A stretch of DNA of 26,113 nt from CAYPQL01 sp964412905 (GCA_964412905.1 CAYPQL010000015.1:1-26113); one strand, 5' to 3'; counted from the first letter of the stretch, positions 7,390 to 14,880 are shown. Translations and numbers: made by a program. The notes: generated from the letters alone by a model not told the origin.

Positions 7390-8535
7390 TTAATTTTCCC
7401 TATATCTCGCCTCAATCCCACATGCGCCTTCGCTTGAAACCATACACGCGCCGATCGGATTTTCAGGAGTGCAAACTTTGCAGAATAGTTTGCAGTCCTC
7501 CGGTTCTTTCAGTCCTCTTAATATCGCTCCGCAAATACAATTGGATTCATAATTCATAATTCTTGATTCATAATTCATATATAATATTTTCTTATACTTT
7601 ACTTTCGCATCAAATTGAGCGTATTTTTTTCTTATCTTCAATCCCGAATTCGGGATTTTTCCTAATCCTCGCCAATACCCGTCTTCAACTTCAAAAACTT
7701 CATTGATTAGTTTTATAGCCCTAGGATTTCCTTTCGGGCGAACCGCGCGAGTATATTCATTTTCAACTTCAGCGCGTCCTTCAGCGATTTGTTTTAACAG
7801 CATATAAATTCCAAGAAGAACATCTTCGCCCGTAAAACCGGTAATGACTTGCGGAATATTTTTAAACCCCCGACCCCCCTTATCAGGGGGACATTTTTTT
7901 TCCTGCGGGATATTCATAATTCCTAATTCATTATTCATAATTCTTTCATACGGTTCGGTCCCGATAATCGCGGAAACATGGCCGGGATTTATGAAGCCGT
8001 CTATTTTAAGCTGCGGCGTATCAATCAGCGCTTGCATCGCGGGGACGAATAATTTATGCGAGGAATAAACGGTTAAGCTGCGCTTTATCGCATTGGCCGT
8101 CATTGGCGCGGTAGTTTCAAATCCAAGCCCGAAAAAAACCAGATCTGGTTTTTCCTTTTGCAATTTCAGCGCGTCTTCCGTTGAATAAACTTCATTCACA
8201 TCCGCGCCAAGCTCCCGCGCTTTATCCAAATTTATACTTAATACTTTATACTTAATACTTGATACTGCTATCGTTCCCTGGACGCGAAGAACATCCCCAT
8301 AGCACGCGATCGGTATTCCTCCCAAAGCTAAAACTAAAATCGCATTTATATCCCGCTGATCCGTCACGCACACGGGACAGCCCGGACCGGAAAGTAATCT
8401 GATATTTTTTGGCAGCAGTTCTTTTATTCCAAACTTCGCTACCGCCTCCGTATGCGTCCCGCAGAGCTCCATCAGGACTATGCGGTGATTTATTTTCGCG
8501 GCAAGAGCATTAATTTCTTTAATAATATTTTTCAT
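7390..8535 (-). CDS. hypD: Hydrogenase maturation protein HypD with three in-frame insertions
   Basis: A 381-residue HypD, the iron-sulfur scaffold on which, with HypC, the Fe(CN)2CO unit of [NiFe] hydrogenase is assembled. Conserved motifs are LMELCGTHTEAVAKFGI (C25), SGPGCPVCVT (C53, C56), FFGLGFETTAP, GFINPGHVSAIIGT and the C-terminal cluster region with C333, C335, C348, C352, C355 and C364 (CTPENPIGACMVSSEGAC). Compared with what I know of HypD, three extra segments are present: about residues 92-104 (SSIKYKVLSINLD), 201-225 (NNELGIMNIPQEKKCPPDKG and following) and 317-331 (ILYMNYESRIMNYES). Each is encoded by AT-rich short repeats or a small palindrome typical of intergenic DNA, and all keep the frame. 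They fall between conserved motifs, so activity may survive. There is no ribosome-binding site before the ATG. Confidence 0.95.
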   Translation of the reverse strand: MKNIIKEINALAAKINHRIVLMELCGTHTEAVAKFGIKELLPKNIRLLSGPGCPVCVTDQRDINAILVLALGGIPIACYGDVLRVQGTIAVSSIKYKVLSINLDKARELGADVNEVYSTEDALKLQKEKPDLVFFGLGFETTAPMTANAIKRSLTVYSSHKLFVPAMQALIDTPQLKIDGFINPGHVSAIIGTEPYERIMNNELGIMNIPQEKKCPPDKGGRGFKNIPQVITGFTGEDVLLGIYMLLKQIAEGRAEVENEYTRAVRPKGNPRAIKLINEVFEVEDGYWRGLGKIPNSGLKIRKKYAQFDAKVKYKKILYMNYESRIMNYESNCICGAILRGLKEPEDCKLFCKVCTPENPIGACMVSSEGACGIEARYREN

Positions 8536-8643
8536 AAAAAATTAATTGTTAAATATCAAATTTCAAAGCTCAAATTTCAAATCAATGTCAAACGACTAAA
8601 TAGTTTCTGCTGAAATAGTCTTGATTTTGTCTGTCCCGATTTC

Positions 8644-8744
8644 GTCATTGCGAGGAGCTTATCAAAGCGACGAAGCAATCTCTGGTTCGGTTAGTTTTCA
8701 CAGTTCTGGGATTGCTTCGGTCGCTGATGCTCCCTCGCAATGAC
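8644..8744. repeat. Palindromic intergenic repeat (GTCATTGCGAG family)
   Basis: Ends are GTCATTGCGAG (8644) and CTCGCAATGAC (ending 8744). Inner arms AGCGACGAAGCAATC and GATTGCTTCGGTCGCT also pair. It is the second copy in the window and fills most of the hypC-hypD gap. Confidence 0.85.
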
Positions 8745-8792
8745 AGCCAGAATTGTGGCTATTTCAATAGGAACTAAATGTCAGATTTTTGA

Positions 8793-9044
8793 TTACTTTA
8801 GTTTTGAACTTGAATTGGCATTTGGATTTTGGCATTTGGATTTTAAAAACAGTTTTATTATTTCAGACGCATTTTGTTCCCCGAGCTTCTGTATCGCAAA
8901 CCCCGCGTGCACAATTACATAGTCCCCTTTTTTCGCCTTAACTAAAGAAACATTCACTTCTCTTTCAATCCCGTCAAAATCAACCAGCGCGATGTTGGTT
9001 TTTTTATTTATCTTTTTTATTTTCCCGGGGATTGCGAGGCACAT
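8793..9044 (-). CDS. hypC: Hydrogenase maturation chaperone HypC
   Basis: An 83-residue HypC/HybG family protein, the small chaperone that binds iron with HypD and carries the Fe(CN)2CO group to the hydrogenase large subunit. The essential N-terminal MCLAIPGKI, with Cys2, is intact. The core VDFDGIEREVNVSLV and DYVIVHAGFAIQKLGE is also typical. After about residue 67 the protein continues as KSKCQNPNANSSSKLK, encoded by a repeated CCAAAATCCAAATGCC-type sequence of the sort common in intergenic DNA of such genomes. The tail is therefore probably repeat-derived and not part of the ancestral protein. It is the first of three hyp genes on this strand. Confidence 0.93.
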   Translation of the reverse strand: MCLAIPGKIKKINKKTNIALVDFDGIEREVNVSLVKAKKGDYVIVHAGFAIQKLGEQNASEIIKLFLKSKCQNPNANSSSKLK

Positions 9045-9086
9045 AAGATAAGTTGAAAGTTAAGTAACTGCTCACTCTCTTCAAGG

Positions 9087-9178
9087 AAGTGTCATTTCGA
9101 GCGATTAGCGAGAAATCTATAAACTTTAGATATTTCTATAATGCTTAGATTTCTCGCGACACGCTCGAAATGACACTT
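9087..9178. repeat. Palindromic repeat (GTCATTTCGAGC type) upstream of hypC
   Basis: A 92-base near-perfect palindrome: AAGTGTCATTTCGAGCG (9087-9103) pairs with CGCTCGAAATGACACTT (9162-9178), and GCGAGAAATCT pairs with AGATTTCTCGC inside. Together with the murJ promoter region it fills the 336-base gap between hypC and murJ. Confidence 0.85.
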
Positions 9179-9270
9179 CTATTGTATTTCGTAATTCAGG
9201 ATAAGCTAGTTTAATTTAATTGTATAACATATTTGGAAATTATGAAAGACTGGATTTTGCAAACTAGATT

Positions 9271-9299
9271 TTGCCGAGTTTAAAAATTTAGTATAGAAT
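9271..9299 (+). promoter_or_regulatory. Likely murJ promoter
   Basis: TTGCCG (9271-9276), a 17-base spacer and TAGAAT (9294-9299). The 75-base leader that follows has a short slippage-type repeat (AGCAATAT repeated near 9318-9341) and no ribosome-binding site before the ATG at 9381. Confidence 0.55.
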
Positions 9300-9380
9300 G
9301 AGTCATATAAACATATAAGCAATATAGCAATATAGCAATTTTTACATGTCAGTTTCTAATTTAAAAACCTAAACCTTTCA

Positions 9381-10991
9381 ATGATAAAAAAACTGATAAA
9401 CGGAAAAACGGAGTCTATAGCGGCGGCGGCGCTGATTTTGGCGATAGCCTCGCTTGCCAGCAAAATTTTAGGGCTGTATCGCGACAGAATTCTTGCCGGA
9501 AATTTCGGGCTGGGAAGCGATCTGGATGTTTATTATGCCGCTTTCAGAATTCCTGATTTTGTTTTTAATATCGTTGTTCTCGGCGCTATCTCGGCCGGTT
9601 TTATACCCGTTTTTACAAAATTTGTTTCAGAAAAAAAAGAGGAGGAAGCTTTCAAAACCGCCAATATAATCCTAAATTTGATTTTCGTAATTCTGTTTAT
9701 TTTTTGTCTGCTTGTGGTTATTTTTACGCCGAGCTTAATAAATTTTCTAGCCATTGGATTTAACGCGGAAAAAAAAGAAATGACCGTCCAGCTCACGCGA
9801 ATAATGATTCTAAGTCCGATGTTCTTGCTTTTAAGCAGCATCATCGGAGGCATTCTCCAGTCTTACAAAAGATTTTTTGTTTATTCTTTGTCGCCCATAA
9901 TGTATAACATTGGAATAATAATCGGAGCGCTTTATTTCGCGCGCTGGTGGGGGCTGGAAGGGCTTGCGTGGGGAGTCGTTCTTGGATCTTTTCTGCATTT
10001 TGCGATTCAAATTCCAATAGCCAAAAAACTGGGATATAGCTATCAAAAAATCATAAATCTCAAAGACAAGGGAACGAGAAAAATAATCAAAATGATGATT
10101 CCAAGAACTCTCGCTTTGGCTATGGTCCAGCTTAATCTTATAGTCATAACCGTAATCGCTTCCACTCTTTCCGAGGGAAGCCTTAGCGCTTTTAACATAG
10201 CGAACAATTTGCAAAGCTTCCCCCTCGGGCTTTTCGCTATTTCATTCGCCATCGCGTCTTTCCCGACGCTTTCCGCCCTCAGCGGTGAAAAAGACAGGGC
10301 TGAGTTCGCCAAAAACTTGACCGCGACGACAAAACAAATTTTATTTTTTATAATTCCCATCAGTGTTTTGCTTATTATTCTGCGCGCGCAAATCATTCGC
10401 GCCATTTTGGGAACCGGAAAAATCGACTGGGAAGCAACGATTTTGCTTTTGAATATCTTGGCGATATTTTCTTTAAGCCTGTTCGCGCAAAGCCTTATCC
10501 CTCTTTTTTCGCGCGCTTTCTGGGCTCTTCACGACGCCAAAACTCCCTTTCTTACTTCATTCGCGTCCGTTATTATAAATATTATTCTCGCCTTCACGCT
10601 TTCAAAACAATATGGGCTTGCGGGGCTTGTCGGAGCATTCTCAATCTCGTCAATTCTGAATGCCGCGCTTTTATATTATTTAATCAACAAAAAAACGGAT
10701 TTTATCTGCCATAGGAAAATTTACAAGCCTCTTTTGAAAATGCTGTCATCCGCGATAATTTCCGGATATATTTCTTATCAAGCTTTATATTTCGTTGAGC
10801 CGTTCTTGAACACCGGCACGGGAATAGGAATTTTGCTTCAGGGATTTATCGCCGGATCTTTAGGACTTGCCGCTTACTGCCTTTTGAGCTGGGAGCTTAA
10901 AATTGAAGAATTTATAATTTTCAGAAATTCAATCAAGAGAAGGCTGTTCAAAACAAAAATTGAAACAGCGGAAATCATAAGTGAGGAATAG
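9381..10991 (+). CDS. murJ: Lipid II flippase MurJ (MviN)
   Basis: A 536-residue polytopic protein of the MOP superfamily. MurJ moves the peptidoglycan precursor lipid II across the cytoplasmic membrane. The N-terminal SIAAAALILAIASLASKILGLYRDRILAGNFG, then DVYYAAFRIPDFVFNIVVLGAISAGFIPVF, are diagnostic. Later landmarks are SLSPIMYNIGIIIGALYFA and NNLQSFPLGLFAISFAIASFPTLS, a well-conserved MurJ stretch. About fourteen hydrophobic helices can be counted. Length is normal. The last 30 residues are a charged cytoplasmic tail. A peptidoglycan flippase indicates a bacterial cell wall in this organism. It stands alone; no other mur genes are near. Confidence 0.95.
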   Translation: MIKKLINGKTESIAAAALILAIASLASKILGLYRDRILAGNFGLGSDLDVYYAAFRIPDFVFNIVVLGAISAGFIPVFTKFVSEKKEEEAFKTANIILNLIFVILFIFCLLVVIFTPSLINFLAIGFNAEKKEMTVQLTRIMILSPMFLLLSSIIGGILQSYKRFFVYSLSPIMYNIGIIIGALYFARWWGLEGLAWGVVLGSFLHFAIQIPIAKKLGYSYQKIINLKDKGTRKIIKMMIPRTLALAMVQLNLIVITVIASTLSEGSLSAFNIANNLQSFPLGLFAISFAIASFPTLSALSGEKDRAEFAKNLTATTKQILFFIIPISVLLIILRAQIIRAILGTGKIDWEATILLLNILAIFSLSLFAQSLIPLFSRAFWALHDAKTPFLTSFASVIINIILAFTLSKQYGLAGLVGAFSISSILNAALLYYLINKKTDFICHRKIYKPLLKMLSSAIISGYISYQALYFVEPFLNTGTGIGILLQGFIAGSLGLAAYCLLSWELKIEEFIIFRNSIKRRLFKTKIETAEIISEE

Positions 10992-11016
10992 ATTTAATAA
11001 ATTTGCCGCAAATAGC

Positions 11017-11044
11017 TTGACCGCGCTTAAAATTCTGCTATATT
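11017..11044 (+). promoter_or_regulatory. Promoter for the tRNA-Arg locus
   Basis: TTGACC (11017-11022), a 16-base spacer ending TTCTGC and TATATT (11039-11044). The tRNA-Ala promoter at 21771 has the same layout, including TTCTGC just before the -10 box. Confidence 0.65.
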
Positions 11045-11091
11045 AAAGGATATTGATAAAATTGTTAGATTGTTACATTATTACATTATTA

Positions 11092-11273
11092 GTCCCCGTA
11101 GTTCAATGGATACCTGCCCGCCGAGGTACTCATGCCCTTGTAGTTCAATGGACAGAACAAAAGACTCCTAAGCTTTAGATGCAGGTTCGATTCCTGCCGA
11201 GGGCACCAAAATGGCAGGCGGGGAACAAGAGACTCCTAAGCTCTAGATATAGGTTCGATTCCTGTCGGGGACA
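11092..11273 (+). tRNA. tRNA-Arg(CCU), interrupted in its D-loop by a second tRNA gene
   Basis: Two separated halves make one tRNA. The 5' half (11092-11112) holds acceptor GTCCCCG, TA and D-arm GTTCAATGGATA. The 3' half (11223-11273) holds D-stem GAAC, anticodon arm AGAGA-CTCCTAA-GCTCT (anticodon CCT), T-arm ATAGG-TTCGATT-CCTGT and acceptor CGGGGAC plus discriminator A. The acceptor halves pair perfectly over 7 bp. Joined, they total 72 nt, the same as the inner tRNA without CCA. The 110-base insert (11113-11222) carries the inner tRNA flanked by CCTGCCCGCC and GGCAGGCGGG, which can pair over 6 bp in two registers. CCA is not encoded after this outer copy. Whether it is spliced, processed or dead is unknown. 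Confidence 0.7.
11134..11208 (+). tRNA. tRNA-Arg(CCU), complete, nested inside the outer tRNA-Arg
   Basis: Acceptor GCCCTTG/CGAGGGC (one G-U), D-arm GTTC-AATGGACA-GAAC, anticodon arm AAAGA-CTCCTAA-GCTTT with anticodon CCT, T-arm GCAGG-TTCGATT-CCTGC and ACCA at the 3' end. The A-G mismatch closing the anticodon loop is also found in the outer copy. It decodes AGG. Compared with the outer gene it differs in the acceptor and anticodon stems but shares the loops, so the two are paralogs. Confidence 0.9.
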
Positions 11274-11283
11274 CAGCTCAACT

Positions 11284-11350
11284 TATAACCAACAACTTAT
11301 AGCTCCTAACAATTTTGTTGCGAGTTATGAATTGTTGGTTATATTTTTTG
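11284..11350 (+). terminator. Long-stem intrinsic terminator after the tRNA-Arg locus
   Basis: TATAACCAACAA (11284-11295) pairs with TTGTTGGTTATA (11332-11343), with partial inner pairing, followed by TTTTTTGTTTTTTT. Confidence 0.85.
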
Positions 11351-11367
11351 TTTTTTTATTTTTTCTC

Positions 11368-11397
11368 TTGACTTCATAAACTATAATATGCTATTCT
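11368..11397 (+). promoter_or_regulatory. Candidate promoter of the PHA_gran_rgn-like gene
   Basis: TTGACT (11368-11373) and TATTCT (11392-11397) are 18 bases apart. A TATAAT at 11382-11387 is an alternative -10 box but lacks a matching -35. A 6-bp hairpin (CTACGA...TCGTGG) lies in the leader before the AAGGAGG at 11462-11468. Confidence 0.5.
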
Positions 11398-11477
11398 TAA
11401 AAAGTTGGAATAAAAAAATTCTAACAACCTAGCTACGAGGGAATCGTGGTAAATAAGATACAAGGAGGAATAAAAAA

Positions 11478-11795
11478 ATGGCAGAATCAAATTTGGTATT
11501 TGAGCACGGTAAAGGACAAGACGAGGCGCTCGGGATAACAAAAAATATTCTTGGCGATGCAGAGAGACAGCACAAAAAAGAGATCAGCGAGCTGAATCAG
11601 AAATGGGATGGAAACAAATGCATATTCAGTTTCAAAGCTACCGCCAAGGGTATTCCCGTGACTATCTCTGGAACTCTTACTGTGAAAAAGAATGTGCTGG
11701 AACTTTATGTGAAGTATTCAGATGCAGCAGTACTCTTTAGAAAAGATGTAGAATCCATACTTATGGAAGTAGCAAAAAAGGCTTTCTCTAAATGA
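11478..11795 (+). CDS. Polyhydroxyalkanoic-acid-system (PHA_gran_rgn) family-like small protein
   Basis: A 105-residue soluble protein. AAGGAGG lies 9 bases before the ATG. The pattern H-x-K-x2-DEA near residues 10-17, a helix, then WDGNKCIFSFKATAKGIPVTISGTL and a final amphipathic helix (AVLFRKDVESILMEVAKKAF) resembles the PHA_gran_rgn family (polyhydroxyalkanoic acid system protein). That family has a single alpha/beta domain and is widespread beyond PHA producers. No PHA synthase is present here, so a role in PHA granules should not be assumed. The gene has its own promoter and terminator. The family match is from memory of its pattern, not a search. Confidence 0.6.
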   Translation: MAESNLVFEHGKGQDEALGITKNILGDAERQHKKEISELNQKWDGNKCIFSFKATAKGIPVTISGTLTVKKNVLELYVKYSDAAVLFRKDVESILMEVAKKAFSK

Positions 11796-11813
11796 GTTTT
11801 CCTGCAACCGCAA

Positions 11814-11851
11814 AGGGTCCAATGTTCGCACATTGGCCCTATTTTTTTTAT
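11814..11851 (+). terminator. Intrinsic terminator
   Basis: AGGGTCCAATG (11814-11824) pairs with CATTGGCCCT (11831-11840) around a TTCGCA loop, followed by ATTTTTTTTAT. Confidence 0.9.
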
Positions 11852-11926
11852 TTGAAATCTTATGCGGATTGTGCAATATTTTTCGGATAAAAAAAGAAGC
11901 TGTCTGCGTATTACAGATAGCTTGAA

Positions 11927-12556
11927 TCATTTTATTTTAAATGTTAACATTTTGACTGCTTCTTCAATATTGCTTGATTTCAATATATACGATCCGGAGA
12001 CGAACATATTTGCTCCGGCATCGCGCGCTAAGCTGATAGTATCCAGCGCAATTCCGCCGTCAACTTCAATGTCTAATTCAGGTCGCAGTTTTTTTATTTC
12101 GATTACCTTTTTGAGCATTTTAGGCAGAAATACACCGCCATAAGCGCCTGGAACAACTGTCATAACCAACAATTGATCGATAAAATCCAAATAGGATTTT
12201 ATATCATTAACTGTAGTTTCGGGATTTATAGCAAGCCCGATTTTTTTGCCTTTGTTTTTGACAAAATTTATGATAGCCTCAGGCTTTTCACATGACTCAA
12301 TATGAACTATGACGGTGTCAACTTTCGTCCAGTTTTTCTTAATCCAATCAAACGGATCATTTATCATTAAATGAGCTTCAAAGCGAAGATCGCTGCCAGC
12401 CGCATCAAAATCGAAATTAAGCGAACTTTTTTTGACAAACAAACAATCCATAAAATCAAGCTGGACTAATTCTGAGTATGCTTCGACTTTGCTTAAAAGA
12501 TCATTTAATTCTTCTTGCGTCTGCGCAATTATCGCGGGGATGATTATTTCTTTCAT
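11927..12556 (-). CDS. Divergent ribulose-phosphate 3-epimerase family protein
   Basis: A 209-residue TIM-barrel protein with the full run of RPE landmarks: IIPAIIAQ at the start, LVQLDFMDCLFV (30-41), EAHLMIND (60-67), VIVHIES, GLAINPET, VVPGAYGGVF and IEVDGGI (164-169), then AGANMFVSGSYI. RPE interconverts D-ribulose 5-phosphate and D-xylulose 5-phosphate. Of the usual metal ligands, D34, H62 and D166 are present, but the first His (normally H-x-D) is Gln32, and the N-terminal PSI-L-SAD motif is replaced by PAIIAQT. It may be an RPE with altered metal binding or a paralog with another substrate. The phosphate-binding Gly residues near the C-terminus are kept. TGGAG lies 8 bases before the ATG. 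Confidence 0.8.
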   Translation of the reverse strand: MKEIIIPAIIAQTQEELNDLLSKVEAYSELVQLDFMDCLFVKKSSLNFDFDAAGSDLRFEAHLMINDPFDWIKKNWTKVDTVIVHIESCEKPEAIINFVKNKGKKIGLAINPETTVNDIKSYLDFIDQLLVMTVVPGAYGGVFLPKMLKKVIEIKKLRPELDIEVDGGIALDTISLARDAGANMFVSGSYILKSSNIEEAVKMLTFKIK

Positions 12557-12769
12557 AACTTTACTCCACTTGCTCCGTTTTGCATGTTAACCTTCTCGCA
12601 TGCATAGGTGTTTATTATCGCTGCTTTTATTTTTCAAAGAACATAATAGTTAAATATATTCTATAAAACTAATCTTTATACGATAAGTTTAACTCTAAAA
12701 CATAGTATTAGTCAATAGCGCTGGCTGTTATAATCGAAAACTTATCTGGTAAAAAACAAAAAAACGCAT
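12557..12769. other. Intergenic stretch with no recognised feature
   Basis: The 645-base gap between the epimerase and the SPFH gene begins here. I see no gene, RNA or clear hairpin in this part. It is AT-rich and would contain the epimerase promoter on the minus strand, which I could not place convincingly. Confidence 0.5.
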
Positions 12770-12798
12770 TTGACAGGGGCTGTTTTTTGGTGTAAAGT
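12770..12798 (+). promoter_or_regulatory. Promoter with a leaderless start 9 bases beyond its -10 box
   Basis: TTGACA (12770-12775), a 17-base spacer and TAAAGT (12793-12798). Transcription near 12805 would begin at the ATG of a 16-codon frame (12807-12857). Confidence 0.6.
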
Positions 12799-12806
12799 AA
12801 AATTCA

Positions 12807-12857
12807 ATGATAGGGAGTTTTGCTTGCTTTCCAGAAGCCAGGATTGTTCATTTTTAA
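12807..12857 (+). CDS. Possible 16-aa leaderless peptide
   Basis: ATG at 12807, stop TAA at 12855-12857, peptide MIGSFACFPEARIVHF. The only support is its position at the predicted transcription start, as with the stronger cases at 3590 and 22021. It may be chance. A 340-base segment with a palindromic repeat separates it from the SPFH operon. Confidence 0.25.
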   Translation: MIGSFACFPEARIVHF

Positions 12858-12892
12858 TAAAAATGCTTTGAATTGCAGAATGCCTTAAAGGC

Positions 12893-13003
12893 TGTTATTC
12901 TGAATTTATTTCAGAATCTATCTTACTGTAAGGTTTTAGTTTTATGTATTTCACAAGATTTGAGGTTGCAGAGGAAAGATCCTAAAATGAATTCAGGATG
13001 ACA
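12893..13003. repeat. Palindromic repeat with 26-base inverted ends
   Basis: TGTTATTCTGAATTTATT (from 12893) continues TCAGAATC. Its reverse complement is matched by GATCCTAAAATGAATTCA (from 12978) continuing GGATGACA. The unit is about 110 bases with no ORF, so a MITE-like element. It shares the TTCAGGATGACA end with the copies at 4067 and 1-53. Confidence 0.75.
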
Positions 13004-13210
13004 AAATTATTTTGTAATTCAAACAAATTTTATTAAAATCGAACAGTCCTGCTTCAAAAGCATGGTTGTCATTTTCAGTTTAGGCTGATAATGGATTGAT
13101 CGTTGAATAAATAACTATCAAAATCTACGAAGCGTTTAAAGGCGCGGACTGATTTCGATGGTTTATAGTAGGAGAATAAAAATAAAAAGAATTAAGGAGA
13201 TGTGAATAAG

Positions 13211-14569
13211 ATGGAAGACGAACCTGAAAATAAAATAAAAGAAGAAAATAAGATTAAAAAGAAAAGATCGTATTCAATCAAAGATATAGTTATCACGATT
13301 GCAATCGTTTTTATTCTGTCGGCAGCTTACTTTGCTGGAACGGAAGGATTGATAGCCGCAATTCTTTTGGCGCTGGTAATTATTGTCGCATATTATTCGG
13401 TGTACATATTCTTTGCGCCCAGAAAGATATTATTCGGTGGAATGAAAGAAGCAACAGGAAAAGCGATAGCAGTTGGCACCAAAGAAGAACCAACATTTGT
13501 CCGAGCTGAAATCAGTTTACAAGGACATGACGTTGACGATAACTGGAATATTGTTCCAGAAGCTCAAGGACGCAAAAGAAGCCTTTTTCTAAGATTGATG
13601 AGGATCTTATTTCCGGGACTTGTATTTATCGGGTTTCCCGGAAAATCTTGGGTATATGAATATAAATTTACATGGACTTCTTGTGATCTGGAAGGAAAAC
13701 TTTATACAAGGACAAAATTGCTGGACTATATATTTCTTAAAACAGATATATATGTATCAATGTTAAAAGGCACAGAAGTGGGCATCACATTCGTGCCTGT
13801 CGACATACAAATCAATATAACGGCAGTTCCTATAAATGCGTACAAGCCTTTGTTTTTAGTTCAAAATTGGCTTGAATACATTGTAAACACGATAAAAGCT
13901 GTAATGAGAGACTTTATCGGGCAAATAGGACAGGAATTAACGGCAGAGGAACAAAAAGTCTTAGATGGAATAGCAGACCCTATAGCAAGAAATCGTCTAG
14001 AGACGGAGTTTTATCTTAAAAAAGCTCATGCGGCTTTTGTTTCTGGACAAGAAGATCTGGGAACAGCGATATATGAAAAAATGCGAGAATCGGGAGATCT
14101 TGAAAAGTTCAAAACTGAATATGGAATTAATGTAAAAAAAGTCGAAATACCAACAATAGATTATGGAGCGCTCCAAGAACTTTCTCTCGCGCAGTATAGG
14201 GCTCAACAAGAAGGAGATGCAAAAATAATAGCAGAAACAAAAATAGGCGAAGCATATCAGTCTCGCAGAGGCTTGGAAGCGAAAGCTGATGTTGATTATA
14301 TAACAAGAACATTCGGCACTATAATTAGCTTCGGTGATCAAGGGATGCTTCTTGAAACTCTTAAGGCTTTAAAAGCAACAGATAAAGTGATCACACTCGG
14401 TTCTATTAAAGAGATTTCGGACCAGTTCCTTGGTATAAAACCTGGAGCAATAAAGCCTGATGCAATTGCTGACTTGCTCAAAAATGCAACTGGCAAGAAA
14501 TTGTCTGATATAAGCAAAGAAGATCTGGATAAAATATTGGGCGTATTAAAGATAAAGGAGGAAATTTAA
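13211..14569 (+). CDS. SPFH/band-7-like membrane protein
   Basis: A 452-residue protein (ATG 13211). AAGGAG at 13194-13199 is 11 bases before this ATG but only 2 bases before the alternative in-frame GTG at 13202, so ATG is preferred. Two membrane helices lie near residues 23-43 and 46-68, close together as a hairpin. The rest is cytoplasmic or external: a beta-rich region (about 75-215) typical of an SPFH domain, followed by helical, Ala/Glu-rich segments (about 225-345) like stomatin coiled coils, and a charged C-terminus ending in a short helical domain (ISDQFLGIKPGAIKPDAIAD onward). SPFH proteins form large membrane rings that organise microdomains. It is the first gene of a three-gene coupled operon. 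Confidence 0.7.
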   Translation: MEDEPENKIKEENKIKKKRSYSIKDIVITIAIVFILSAAYFAGTEGLIAAILLALVIIVAYYSVYIFFAPRKILFGGMKEATGKAIAVGTKEEPTFVRAEISLQGHDVDDNWNIVPEAQGRKRSLFLRLMRILFPGLVFIGFPGKSWVYEYKFTWTSCDLEGKLYTRTKLLDYIFLKTDIYVSMLKGTEVGITFVPVDIQINITAVPINAYKPLFLVQNWLEYIVNTIKAVMRDFIGQIGQELTAEEQKVLDGIADPIARNRLETEFYLKKAHAAFVSGQEDLGTAIYEKMRESGDLEKFKTEYGINVKKVEIPTIDYGALQELSLAQYRAQQEGDAKIIAETKIGEAYQSRRGLEAKADVDYITRTFGTIISFGDQGMLLETLKALKATDKVITLGSIKEISDQFLGIKPGAIKPDAIADLLKNATGKKLSDISKEDLDKILGVLKIKEEI

Positions 14570-14880
14570 TGAGCTCGGCAATCACTTTGATTGCTGTCCT
14601 CTCTTTTTTTCTATTATTTTTTCTAGCGCTAATAATATTAGGATTTAAAAAGGGACAGTCAATAATTCCAATCCCAACAACAGAAATTTCAACAATAGAA
14701 AAACCGATCTCAACAGAAGAAACGCCAACGCCAGTAGCACCAGCTCCAGTCGCTCCCACTGTCAATATTTTGCAAAAAATGCCATGGAAGGAAATAAAAC
14801 AAATTGCAGGAATAGTTATATTGATGATTGTTGCTTTCTCATTGTTATTTATAGTCGCATTTTATCCATCACTCAAATGA
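14569..14880 (+). CDS. Two-pass membrane protein with Pro/Thr linker, SPFH partner
   Basis: A 103-residue protein with an N-terminal membrane helix (about 5-26), a 40-residue linker rich in Pro, Thr and Glu (TPTPVAPAPVAPT) and a C-terminal helix (about 78-98). Its ATG overlaps the TAA of the SPFH gene by one base (TAATG), and GGAGG lies within the end of that gene, so the two are translationally coupled. Many bacterial SPFH proteins have a small NfeD-like membrane partner. This protein holds that position but has no recognisable NfeD OB-fold, so it is unlike NfeD. Function unknown. Confidence 0.7.
   Translation: MSSAITLIAVLSFFLLFFLALIILGFKKGQSIIPIPTTEISTIEKPISTEETPTPVAPAPVAPTVNILQKMPWKEIKQIAGIVILMIVAFSLLFIVAFYPSLK

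Noticed and set aside
11113..11222. Group I or archaeal-type tRNA intron
   Set aside because: The insert is only 110 bases, sits in the D-loop, has no group I core, and is mostly a second complete tRNA.
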